Source: Haloferax massiliensis (GTDB lineage Archaea; Halobacteriota; Halobacteria; Halobacteriales; Haloferacaceae). From it: 64,000 bases of DNA. The stretch covers positions 199,364 to 263,363 of the forward strand of contig NZ_CSTE01000001.1 in the NCBI RefSeq assembly GCF_001368915.1, in the 5' to 3' direction. A model generated the notes under the pieces. That model made no database searches, was not told the DNA's origin, and saw nothing but the letters and a program-made list of their open reading frames with translations. Positions 35,535 through 43,661 of the stretch are shown one piece after another; positions within the stretch are counted from its first letter, which is position 1, and each line of letters opens with the position of its first letter. Made by a program: the position numbers and the translations under genes.

Positions 35535-36821
35535 CTACGCTGGCGTAACTGGCGTCGTGAACCCCGTGAGCCAGTTTTTATGTCGGATCCAACTCGTGCC
35601 GCCGTAGGTGTCGTGGCATTTGTAGTAGAAATTGCTCGCGTCATCGTAGCCGACCACGGTTTCGGTATGCCCGACGAGCGAGACATCCAGCGGCATCGTG
35701 GACAACAGAAGCGGGTTACCATCGTCGATCTGATTTTTCGTCTGCTCTGGTCGAGTTAGGCCCACATCGACGAAGTTGTTTTCCGGAGATTCGTAGTCGT
35801 TGTCACCGCTATCGTACTTTCGAATGCCCCGCGGGATATCGCCGGGGATGGTCAGTCCGCTACCCGCGCCGGGGACGTCCCTTGTACTCATCTTTTGATG
35901 AAGGCTATCGATGAGAGCGTCTCGGTCAGAATAGGAGGTTCCTTCGTGGTGGCCGATGGCCATTGATGCCGCAATCGGAGAACAGCCGTCCCACTCATTC
36001 CACGAATCATCGGTATCGCCTTCAGTCCAGTTCGGGACTCCAGACACATCTTCGTCCGTGCTTCGCTGGATACCTATCTGGCGGACGTGCTGTTCTGGTG
36101 ATGCCTCCTGGACCGTACGCCACTCAGTTTTTGCTCCGTGAGTGCTGGACTCAAACCGGTCGATGCCACTTACGGTCGGGAGCGGACGTGCGTGCCCGGT
36201 TCGAAGGTCCACGAACCGTGTTTGCTCGTCATCGCCAGCAGTCGGATCCGTCGCTGCGACACCGTACGACATCCCACCCAGATAGAGCAGCGTCTCGTCG
36301 AATGTGAGACTGTCGTGAATAGCCGAGTTCGAGAGACGACGCAGGCGTGACTGGGGTGCAGGGCTCGTGCCGTACCCCAACACGGGTGGAAGCTGCTTCC
36401 GCGCGGAGATAACGATATGACCCTTCTCGTTCGTAACCGGGAAGACGTATACTGCCGGTTCGAAGTTCGTTGTCGAGTTCTCCGAAACGGGGAGTTTGAA
36501 CAGCGTTGCGGAGCCAACGTCGGTACGATTCCACTTCTGTAGTTCATCGTCACCCGCAAGCTGTTCGACCTTTGCCTCGGCCATTGCCCGTGCGAGGGAC
36601 TTCGAAACCCGGTCCGATGACTGTGCTCTCGCTCCCTGCGTGGCGACGATAGAGCCGAGACTCAACGCGCCGAGCGCTTTCATCGCACCCCGCCGTGTAG
36701 TCCGAGTCGGCTGTGGTGAGCCGGCAGTACAGTTGGATGCGCTGTTCGGTGAATTTCGATTCGTGTCGTCGTCGTGCGTATCGTCGGTCATGAGGGCTTG
36801 CCTCAGTGGAGTTGTTACCAT
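35535..36821 (-). CDS. Tat-secreted papain-fold (C39/C10-like) peptidase
   Basis: The 428-residue protein has a twin-arginine signal TRRGAMKALGALSLGSIVA, a prodomain-like region (about 95-165, EPAVYVFPVTNEKGHIVISA, as in streptopain-type proproteins), and a C-terminal cysteine peptidase domain: catalytic Cys in WDGCSPIAAS near residue 279 and His in GHTETVVGYD near 383. It would be exported folded and cleave extracellular proteins. ATG 36791 is an alternative start with a GAGG ribosome site. The divergent HTH gene at 36993 may regulate it. Confidence 0.75.
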   Translation of the reverse strand: MVTTPLRQALMTDDTHDDDTNRNSPNSASNCTAGSPQPTRTTRRGAMKALGALSLGSIVATQGARAQSSDRVSKSLARAMAEAKVEQLAGDDELQKWNRTDVGSATLFKLPVSENSTTNFEPAVYVFPVTNEKGHIVISARKQLPPVLGYGTSPAPQSRLRRLSNSAIHDSLTFDETLLYLGGMSYGVAATDPTAGDDEQTRFVDLRTGHARPLPTVSGIDRFESSTHGAKTEWRTVQEASPEQHVRQIGIQRSTDEDVSGVPNWTEGDTDDSWNEWDGCSPIAASMAIGHHEGTSYSDRDALIDSLHQKMSTRDVPGAGSGLTIPGDIPRGIRKYDSGDNDYESPENNFVDVGLTRPEQTKNQIDDGNPLLLSTMPLDVSLVGHTETVVGYDDASNFYYKCHDTYGGTSWIRHKNWLTGFTTPVTPA

Positions 36822-36992
36822 TCATTAACATTACTTCATTTACTGAGAAATAGCATGGAGAAGCTGCATATGATGAGTCGAATAGATAGAGCCTTCGCCT
36901 TCTGCACAACTCACCGTCGCAACGCACGGATCGACAGTTGGTTTTAAATGAAGTTAGATTTATTATAGACGGATAACATTTTCTGGACTACG

Positions 36993-37805
36993 ATGGGTAG
37001 CCCGTCTCAGACTCTCATTTCGACCCTCCAAACCCGTCACAGCATGCTCGCCGAGTTGTGCACGGCCTCATATACGAAACGTCAGCTCGAAACAACGCTG
37101 GATGTTTCGCGATCGACAGTCAATCGTGGTCTTCGAGACCTCCAAGAGGAATCCCTCGCTGAATATGACGGTGGGGAGTGGCAGGCGACTGCGTTCGGAC
37201 GGCACGCCGTACGCGTCCGTGAGTCATACTTAACAGAATTGGCCTCGTTCGAGGAGGCGGACGTATTTCTCGAACAGTTGGCCCAAGAGGGGGAGCTCGA
37301 TTACGACTTTCTACGCGGGGTGACAGTACACAAAGCGGAAGCAGCAGCGCCCTGCAAAATACTCGAACAGTACATTACGCAAACGACTCGCGGGACGACA
37401 GTTCGAATTATCGCACCTCGTGACGTATTCGGGTGTACGAGAGTCGTGTACAACCGGCTCTGTGAACGCGAACAGTACGGCTTAGAGCTACTGGTTGCTG
37501 ATGATGTCCTCGAATCATTTCGAGAGGTGTTCCCCGAGTTCACGCAGTCGTTGCTTCGTGATTGTGGTGTGCGATTTCACAGAGCGGCGGTCCCGTTCTC
37601 CTTCGGTCTGTGGATCGTTGATGAGACGGCTGCAGGAGTCATCATCTATGGCGATTACGGCATTGCTGGTCTCTTGGTGAACAACTCGCCGCGTTCGGTC
37701 GAGTGGGCAAAAAGTCAGTTCCAGACAGTCGAAGCTCACGCGGAGGAAGTCGAACTCGCCCACGTCACAGCCGTGACCGAGGCCGAACCCACGTCAACAC
37801 GCTAA
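36993..37805 (+). CDS. HTH transcriptional regulator (haloarchaeal two-domain type)
   Basis: The 270-residue protein has an N-terminal winged helix (YTKRQLETTLDVSRSTVNRG recognition part) and a C-terminal ligand-sensing domain (about 100-250) with IIAPRDVFG and FSFGLWIVDETAAGVIIYGD, as in many haloarchaeal regulators. It has the same architecture as the regulator at 30740. It is divergent from the Tat peptidase gene, with an AT-rich promoter region of about 170 bp between them. Confidence 0.8.
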   Translation: MGSPSQTLISTLQTRHSMLAELCTASYTKRQLETTLDVSRSTVNRGLRDLQEESLAEYDGGEWQATAFGRHAVRVRESYLTELASFEEADVFLEQLAQEGELDYDFLRGVTVHKAEAAAPCKILEQYITQTTRGTTVRIIAPRDVFGCTRVVYNRLCEREQYGLELLVADDVLESFREVFPEFTQSLLRDCGVRFHRAAVPFSFGLWIVDETAAGVIIYGDYGIAGLLVNNSPRSVEWAKSQFQTVEAHAEEVELAHVTAVTEAEPTSTR

Positions 37806-37832
37806 TCCGCATCAACGAGTAGTCCTTTCAGT

Positions 37833-38747
37833 TCACAGATACGGCTCACAAACCCGCTCGACGCCCTCTTCGAACGAGACTTCGGGATCCCATCCGGTCG
37901 CGTCGTGTATCTTCGAGTAGTCCGCTTTCGTGTCGTGAACGTACACCTCGAAGGGGTTCTCGACGTACACGGGCTCGACGTCCGTCCCCAACACCTCGTT
38001 TATCATGTCGACCATCTCGTTGAACGAGTAGCTCTCGCTCGTGCCGAGGTTGTAGATGCCCTGCAGCCGGTGGTCGGCGGCGAGTTCGATGCCGCGGACG
38101 ATGTCGTCGACGTGGGTGAAGTCACGCGTCTGCGACCCGTCACCGAACAGCTCCGGCGACTCGCCGTTCGCAATCTGGTCGGTGAACTGCGCGACCGTAT
38201 TCGCAAATTCGCCTTTGTGTGCTTCCGCGCCGCCGAAGCCCTGGTACACCGAGAAGAAACGCATCCCGGCCAACTGCATATCGTAGTGGTGGTGGAAGTA
38301 CTCCGCGTAGCGCTCGCGCCCCAGCTTCGACGCCTCGTACCCCGTCCGGGATTCGACGGGCATATCCTCGGGCGAGGGCTCGGTCCGCGACCCGTAAATC
38401 GACGACGTGGTCGCATACACCACGGTGTCGCAGCCGTCCTTTCGCGCCTGTTCGACCGTGTTGACGAAGCCTTCGATGTTCACGCGAGCGCCCTTCGTCG
38501 GGTTCTCCTCGTGCATCTTGTACGACGACAGCGCCGCGAGGTGGAACACGGCGTCGACGCCCTCGGTCGGGAGGTCGTCGTCGAGGACGCTCGCGTCGTG
38601 GAATTCGACCGCGTCGTCGAGGTTGTCGGGCGTCCCGAGGTAGAGGTCGTCAATCGCAATCACGTCGTTGTCTTCGGCGAGGTGATTTGCGAGGTTCGAA
38701 CCGATGAAGCCGGCACCGCCAGTAACGAGGACTCGTTTGCCGTCCAT
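37833..38747 (-). CDS. NAD-dependent sugar epimerase/dehydratase
   Basis: The 304-residue protein is an extended short-chain dehydrogenase: NAD loop TGGAGFIGS at residues 9-17, Asp of strand 2 (AIDDLYLG), TSSIYG with catalytic Ser/Thr, and YEASK giving Tyr137 and Lys141. It resembles UDP-glucose 4-epimerases and uronate epimerases that supply sugars for S-layer glycans and exopolysaccharide. A truncated copy of its C-terminal third lies 3 kb away. Confidence 0.9.
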   Translation of the reverse strand: MDGKRVLVTGGAGFIGSNLANHLAEDNDVIAIDDLYLGTPDNLDDAVEFHDASVLDDDLPTEGVDAVFHLAALSSYKMHEENPTKGARVNIEGFVNTVEQARKDGCDTVVYATTSSIYGSRTEPSPEDMPVESRTGYEASKLGRERYAEYFHHHYDMQLAGMRFFSVYQGFGGAEAHKGEFANTVAQFTDQIANGESPELFGDGSQTRDFTHVDDIVRGIELAADHRLQGIYNLGTSESYSFNEMVDMINEVLGTDVEPVYVENPFEVYVHDTKADYSKIHDATGWDPEVSFEEGVERVCEPYL

Positions 38748-39225
38748 ATGTCGAAGCTCTCACCGAGTGACAAGAACTTATCGTAGGCGGGAGGGGGATC
38801 GGCCCGTACTCGTGCGCGCTCTCCAGCGGTCGGTCGAGTCACCGGACAATCCGAGCCACTCGCTCCGATCGATAGGGTTCACCCACCGGTCGGAACTCAC
38901 TGAGAAGGTGGGCTTTGCACCGACTTCAAAACCGACGGATCGGTACCGGTCCGTACTACGGTGAGGTCTGCATAGAATGTGAACGCGACGTGGGACGCGT
39001 TCGAAGGGGACGACACACCGACGGTTGAGCGATTGGTGAACCGACTGTACTCCCGTGACGGCCTCGTACCGTGGAGACCAGTCGCTGAAGGCCACGTTAG
39101 GGAACCAGCGGTCGCCCGGTGTTAGGTATAACAGCCATATCGGTGCCACAGCGAGGCGCTAGCAAACCCATGCAGAATGCTGAGACACCGCCCAACCCGA
39201 GTGAACACTTCGATAGCACACTACA
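38748..39225. other. Gene-free stretch
   Basis: No convincing gene. A sequence at 39183-39204 matches the origin iteron at 17 of 22 positions, perhaps by chance. The right end leads into the iron-type operator region. Confidence 0.35.
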
Positions 39226-39278
39226 TTTTGGTCTGCCTAAAAATCGAAGTCATTATTTGGTTTTAGGCCAACCTAAAA
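39226..39278. promoter_or_regulatory. DtxR-family (iron repressor) operators
   Basis: A perfect palindrome TTTTAGGCCAACCTAAAA lies at 39261-39278, only 4 bp before the GTG start of the substrate-binding protein, and an imperfect copy TTTTGGTCTGCCTAAAA at 39226-39242. TTAGG-N4-CCTAA is the known form of archaeal DtxR/SirR/Idr boxes. The two sites straddle the expected TATA position (near 39254), a layout for iron-dependent repression. Confidence 0.65.
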
Positions 39279-39282
39279 TGTA

Positions 39283-40458
39283 GTGGACAAGTACAAGCAA
39301 CTCACGCGACGGGACTACGTGAAGTACGGGGCTGCGGCAGCGACGGCCGCACTCGCCGGCTGTAGCGGACAGTCGGCGTCCGAACCACCGACAACCGAAG
39401 CGAACACGACAGCGACACCAACGGACGACGAGCGTTACGCAGCCACCCTCTCGCCGGCCGGCCGTGTGGAGTTCACCGAGCCTCCGGAGAACGTGTTTAC
39501 TGTCCTGCTGCACCACGCGGATATGGCGGTCGCACTCGGGCAGGGCGAGTCGCTCAACGGGATGTATAACCCGGAGGGGTTCGGGCAGTTGTACGACCTG
39601 CTATTCGAACGACTCCCCGGCGTCTCGGTCGATTGGGCCGGGCTGGTGGATACCTGGAATCCCGACAAGGAGGAGCTCTACGAGCTCGACAGCGATATCC
39701 ATCTCGAAGACCCGGCGTTGATGGCGACGATGGAGGCGTGGGAGCCCGACGACGTTGCGGAGATTCGGACGGAAGTCGCCCCGTGGTTCGGGAACTCGCT
39801 GAGCCGAAACCACAGCGAGCCGCCGGCGAGGTGGGCGGACCAGTACCAGTATCACACGCTCTGGGAGATTTTCGAGCAGGTAGCGGTGGTGTTCCAAGCG
39901 CGGGCGCGGTACGAGGCGCTGGCGGAGATTCACAGCGACCTCCTATCGACGATTACGGCCGGCCTCGAAGAGATGGAGGCGCGGCCGTCGACGGCGCGGT
40001 TCCTGTGGCGCGGCGGTATCTGGGTGTACCCACTCAACGGCCCCGGGACGGTCCGAGCCCACACGCGCGTGTTCGACGCCGAAGACGCACTCGCCGACGT
40101 GCCGAGCGGGACACAAATCGACATGGAAGCGCTCGTCGAAGCCGACCCGGACGTTATCCTCGTCGACGGTGGCCTCGGTCCGGACTGGACGACGACCAAA
40201 CAGGAACTGTACGACGAGCCGACTGCGCAGGGCCTCTCGGCGGTCGCAAACGACCGTGTCTACCCGATTGGAGTTCGCTACGGCGGCCCGCTCATGAACC
40301 TGTTCCAGTTGGAGATGATTGCCAAGCAGCTGTATCCCGAGCAGTTCGGCGCGTGGCCGACCTACGAAGGCGGCCCGTATCCCGACGTTCCGGAAGCCGA
40401 GCGACTGTTCGACCGACAGCGCGTGGCTGACATCATCAACGGGGACTTGCAACCGTAG
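39283..40458 (+). CDS. Iron/siderophore-type ABC substrate-binding lipoprotein
   Basis: The 391-residue protein has a twin-arginine-like signal RRDYVKYGAAAATAALAGC whose Cys is the lipobox, a Thr-rich linker, and a periplasmic-binding-protein fold of the FepB/BtuF class with NVFTVLLHHADMAVALG at the start of domain 1 and VEADPDVILVDGG in domain 2. It would capture ferric siderophore or cobalamin outside the cell. GTG 39283 starts right after two DtxR-like boxes, which supports iron control. No permease or ATPase gene follows, so it must use components encoded elsewhere. Confidence 0.8.
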   Translation: MDKYKQLTRRDYVKYGAAAATAALAGCSGQSASEPPTTEANTTATPTDDERYAATLSPAGRVEFTEPPENVFTVLLHHADMAVALGQGESLNGMYNPEGFGQLYDLLFERLPGVSVDWAGLVDTWNPDKEELYELDSDIHLEDPALMATMEAWEPDDVAEIRTEVAPWFGNSLSRNHSEPPARWADQYQYHTLWEIFEQVAVVFQARARYEALAEIHSDLLSTITAGLEEMEARPSTARFLWRGGIWVYPLNGPGTVRAHTRVFDAEDALADVPSGTQIDMEALVEADPDVILVDGGLGPDWTTTKQELYDEPTAQGLSAVANDRVYPIGVRYGGPLMNLFQLEMIAKQLYPEQFGAWPTYEGGPYPDVPEAERLFDRQRVADIINGDLQP

Positions 40459-40565
40459 TCGAACACCGGGCTGGTGGATAGCCTCGTCAAACACTGAGCG
40501 ACGGAGCTCACCAAACGACGAAAGAATACACAGCGTTCATGAGCGACGCCTGTAACCCTCGCAAC

Positions 40566-40784
40566 ATGAGTACAGACGCGAGCGCACGCGTGCCACACCT
40601 GTTGATGTCGATTGGAGGGTTGGCGCTGGTCATTCAGTCGGTCGTGTTCGAAGGTGCCTTCGGACTGGTGACGAACCCGGGCGTGTCTGGCGGCCTTCAA
40701 GACGTGCTGAATGGTGGTCTACTATTTGTATCAACCGTCTGTTCATTCAGTGGTGTATATCTGCAAATCCGAACGTCTCGATAG
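40566..40784 (+). CDS. Small two-helix membrane protein
   Basis: From ATG 40566 the product has 72 residues with two hydrophobic segments (LLMSIGGLALVIQSVVF and VLNGGLLFVSTVCSFSGVYL) joined by a Gly-rich loop. An upstream ATG at 40539 is possible. Family not recognised. Confidence 0.5.
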   Translation: MSTDASARVPHLLMSIGGLALVIQSVVFEGAFGLVTNPGVSGGLQDVLNGGLLFVSTVCSFSGVYLQIRTSR

Positions 40785-41403
40785 CGACTCGCCCATCACT
40801 CGAACGAAGTATGGACTTGCGGTTTGACGCGCGTTTCGCTCAAATCGGATTCTCAGTGTGGTATCCCCACAGATGGCGTGGCTTCCCCTTGACATCCTCC
40901 CCGCCCTGAAGAGCAGGGTTTTACCCTTCAATCTTCCATGAGTAACCCCACGAGCGAATTCAGGCCGGTGATCAGATTTCCGGGGTGAAAATGTTTACTC
41001 AGGGTCATATACGAGACCCGCTATGGATTCGCACATGGAGTCTCCAAGCCCTCCGACGGACCTACGGTGGTGTCTCGTTGTTAGCTAGTTCCTAGACCAT
41101 GATAATTATTGTCTCCCACTACTATCGCCACTGTCACTCGTGGCAGCCGAACTCCTCGCCGCGGTTATCGGCAGTAGTACGTCAACGTTTATGCTCACTT
41201 CTCGGTTGCTGTCTATGACGAGTTGACCTGAGCGAGACTGAGACATCCCCTGTCGTGTTGGTGACGAAATGAAGCACGACTCGGGAACCACCACACCCCA
41301 CTTGGAAAGCGGCAAAATTCTTGACCAATTGCTTATGTGTCGTTCGCACAACGATCTCAATAGGAGACGCACCCGATCCGAACGAGACGGTGCGACCGAA
41401 CAC
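40785..41403. other. Gene-free stretch with an insertion-sequence scar
   Basis: No credible gene. It includes the IS200/IS605-like end at 40887-40926 and otherwise unremarkable sequence. Confidence 0.35.
40887..40926. mobile_element. IS200/IS605-like end remnant
   Basis: The sequence TTGACATCCTCCCCGCCCTG then AAGAGCAGGGTTTTACCCTT forms a hairpin (CCCTG-AAGAG-CAGGG). TTGACATCCTCCCC followed by a CCCTGAAG hairpin is typical of the subterminal structure at ends of IS200/IS605 (tnpB-carrying) elements. No tnpA or tnpB remains next to it. Confidence 0.5.
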
Positions 41404-41619
41404 ATGTCTACTGAGGAGAACACACGGAGTGACGACACTCGCGAACAGGTAGCTCAGGCGACACAGATTGCGCGAATACTAACAGGAAGTGTGGTGAGTG
41501 CGGTAGCGTTGATAGGTATCGCTGTGACATCACTCACACAGTTCATCCTCGTCGTATTCCTCACAGTGATACTCGGGGCCGGTGTCTATCTGTTGGCTGG
41601 AGTGCTTCGTCACGACTGA
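41404..41619 (+). CDS. Small two-helix membrane protein
   Basis: From ATG 41404 the product has 71 residues: a charged N-terminal half (MSTEENTRSDDTREQVAQAT) and two transmembrane helices (TGSVVSAVALIGIAVTSL and FILVVFLTVILGAGVYLLAG). Family unknown. The upstream part of the frame (from 41269) is not protein-like. Confidence 0.55.
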   Translation: MSTEENTRSDDTREQVAQATQIARILTGSVVSAVALIGIAVTSLTQFILVVFLTVILGAGVYLLAGVLRHD

Positions 41620-41641
41620 CGAAGCAACACAAACCGACCAC

Positions 41642-41847
41642 TCAGTCACGGACCTCAACGACGGCGAACCAGAGGCCGATGATGACCCCATCGTCGTTGC
41701 TTCGACGAGGTCGGCGGCACCGAGCAACGCTCCAACACCGAGGGAGGTGGCGAACACGACCAATCCCGTACAGGCAGCGTACTGCCACTGAGGTAGGTCA
41801 CTGAGCCAGCGGTCGAGACGCTGAAAGCGGTTCGTCGCCATCGCCAT
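41642..41847 (-). pseudogene. Frameshifted small membrane protein
   Basis: From ATG 41847 the frame reads MAMATNRFQRLDRWLSDLPQ, a transmembrane helix, and LVEATTMG. At the CCCC run 41686-41689 the frame is lost: restoring one base gives GVIIGLWFAVVEVRD and a stop at 41642, the natural hydrophobic end, whereas the actual frame runs on as Ser-rich shadow sequence to 41530. A single-base deletion in a homopolymer, or a sequencing error there, explains it. Confidence 0.6.
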
Positions 41848-42177
41848 CAGATAACTAACGTGACATGGTAACACCACTAGAAGCCGTTCACGAGGACACC
41901 GCACGCGACGAGCGAAACCACTCGACAGCGTCAAGGTCCGTGCCCAACGGTCGGTAGATACGATGTGTGAGCAGGACAGACGGGTCTATCCTCGGAATCG
42001 CTCTTGGGACCAGAGTAACCACGCTCATCGTGGGTGAGGCGGTCGCGTCGGCGTGGTTCCCAGCGTGTACGCAATCGCCTTCGAAGTCAAATGGAGTTGG
42101 CGACGCGTATCTCGTGGGTCGGAACACAGCGGTCCCGGACACACCACAACTAACAGACTGCTCGCCCACGAGCCAAC
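41848..42177. other. Gene-free stretch
   Basis: I see no credible gene or element in this 330-bp spacer. Confidence 0.35.
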
Positions 42178-42354
42178 ATGGACCGGACGGACCTGTTCCT
42201 CGGATTGATAGTCGTTCTGTTAGCCGCACAGGTATACGAGACGGGCGACAGCCACACGTCGATATTCATCGTGCTCCCCGTGATGGCGATTCTGTACCTG
42301 TTTCCGGTGTACCTCGCCGGAGCGGTTCTCATTGAGAACTTCGTCGACGGCTGA
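42178..42354 (+). CDS. Small two-helix membrane protein
   Basis: A 58-residue frame from ATG 42178 encodes MDRTDLFLGLIVVLLAAQVY, a polar turn (ETGDSHTS) and a second helix (IFIVLPVMAILYLFPVYLAG), ending ENFVDG. Clean boundaries and composition argue for a real gene. Function unknown. Confidence 0.6.
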   Translation: MDRTDLFLGLIVVLLAAQVYETGDSHTSIFIVLPVMAILYLFPVYLAGAVLIENFVDG

Positions 42355-42603
42355 TTCACAGCACATGGCGGCTTCGAAGGCGCGAGACACAACGCGCACA
42401 GCGCATGAAACAGAAACACGCGACTGTCCGTCGTCGCGGATGAGAAACAACAACAGCGAACAGCAGAACCGAATCAGTCCTGCGACTAGAGGGGTCTGTT
42501 CGACAGCAGTTCGGACGACTGGACAGGAGCGTTCCCAGCGAGCGACAATCACGACGTGAGTTGATACGGTCTGTGAGTATACCACTACGTAGAGGTGAGA
42601 AAG

Positions 42604-42930
42604 ATGATGCAAACGGCGACCGTCATACTCCAATGGGGTGGACACGGTCCGATGGGCCCCCACCGTGGCCACGAGGCTGCCGCGGGGGGCGCGACAGCCG
42701 CCGGAAGCATGGGGTTCTGGTGGCTCGCGGTCGGTATCATCCTCCTGGTCGTACTCGTGGGTCTGAGTCTCGTGTACGTCAGTCGCATACGGGCGAGCGG
42801 GACCGAGACGACGACCCCGAAGGAAGCCGACAGCGCCATGGAAGACCTTCGAAAGCAGTACGCACGCGGCGAAATCGACGACGAGGAGTTTGCAAACCGG
42901 GCGACCACGCTGAATCTGGAGTGGGGATAG
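42604..42930 (+). CDS. SHOCT-domain membrane protein
   Basis: From ATG 42604 the 108-residue product has a Gly/His-rich N-terminal segment, one transmembrane helix (WWLAVGIILLVVLVGLSLVYV) and a C-terminal SHOCT motif: MEDLRKQYARGEIDDEEFAN (about 80-100). SHOCT is a short helical oligomerisation or membrane-association motif at the ends of many prokaryotic proteins. The first ATG after the GTG at 42595 is chosen. Confidence 0.75.
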   Translation: MMQTATVILQWGGHGPMGPHRGHEAAAGGATAAGSMGFWWLAVGIILLVVLVGLSLVYVSRIRASGTETTTPKEADSAMEDLRKQYARGEIDDEEFANRATTLNLEWG

Positions 42931-42980
42931 GTCGGAGTGGATTGAGTACGAGATGTCCGAACGCGGCACGCTCGTCAGGT

Positions 42981-43144
42981 CAAGCAGGCGATCTGGGTGT
43001 ACGCCCCATCACCGTCGTTCTCGGCACGCCCGCGGCCCGTTTTGGTACGTCGGGTCAGCGGTGACCGGACCGATTTCGCTCGCGCACATCGGGGGCGTAC
43101 TCGTGTGGTCTCTCGGCGTCCTCGCAGCATACGAGCGACTCTGA
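42981..43144 (+). pseudogene. Decayed paralogue of the 30256 membrane protein
   Basis: One frame reads LGVYAPITVVLGTPAARF and a second, shifted frame continues FWYVGSAVTGPISLAHIGGV and LVWSLGVLAAYERL. Together they match LGVYALIAVVLVAPLVPFWY and LVWSLGILEMYERVR of the intact protein at 30256-30636, with the middle two helices deleted and a frameshift. It ends at TGA 43142-43144. Confidence 0.65.
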
Positions 43145-43248
43145 TGAGCAGTCATTCGCGGACAACGGCGGCGACCGGTGCGGGCACGGCGTCGGCGGGC
43201 GAGGCCGGTGACGCCGGACACGCCGAACACGGGCTAAACGACGGGTAG
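43144..43248 (+). CDS. Very small Gly/Ala/His-rich ORF
   Basis: A 34-residue frame overlaps the pseudogene stop (TGATG) and encodes a Thr/Ala/Gly-rich peptide with EAGDAGHAEHGLNDG. No domain. It may be a genuine small protein or chance in GC-rich DNA. Confidence 0.25.
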   Translation: MSSHSRTTAATGAGTASAGEAGDAGHAEHGLNDG

Positions 43249-43316
43249 TGACGGTCTGTCACGACTTTTCGTGGCCGTAATGAACATATGCCGGCGGGCG
43301 AGTGTACCAGTCACGG

Positions 43317-43592
43317 ATGCCGACGCGAGAGCATATCGACCAGAAGCCCACGAGCGAGCAGCGAAGCGAACTCGCTGCACAGGACACCCGCGACGACGAC
43401 GACCGCGTCGCGACGACGCCCAACGGCGCGTACACCGGCGGCTACGCGTATCACGAACTCGACGGAGACGGCGAAATCGTCTGCGGCGGCCACAGCGAGG
43501 GTCACTTCGTCGAGGTCACGCGCGGCGAGGCCAAGCGGACGGGCAAGACGCCCTGCGGGAAGTGCGAGTGGATTCTCGAACTGAAACGCTAG
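43317..43592 (+). CDS. Small hypothetical protein with zinc-finger-like cysteines
   Basis: From ATG 43317 the product has 91 residues. After a charged N-terminal helix comes VCGGHSEGHF and PCGKCEWILELKR, giving one Cys-x2-His and one Cys-x2-Cys pair that could bind zinc. The preceding YAYHELDGDGEI is beta-like. Family unknown; cytosolic. Confidence 0.6.
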   Translation: MPTREHIDQKPTSEQRSELAAQDTRDDDDRVATTPNGAYTGGYAYHELDGDGEIVCGGHSEGHFVEVTRGEAKRTGKTPCGKCEWILELKR

Positions 43593-43661
43593 CGCCCGCC
43601 ACTGCGACGCCCGTCGGCGAAGCGGCGTCCGCGTGCCGGCGAGCGGGCGACCGACGGGTTC

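Noticed and set aside
38778-39149. 123-codon minus-strand ORF upstream of the iron-type gene
   Set aside because: Composition is Arg/Ser/Trp-rich and not haloarchaeal-acidic; no domain, and no start context.
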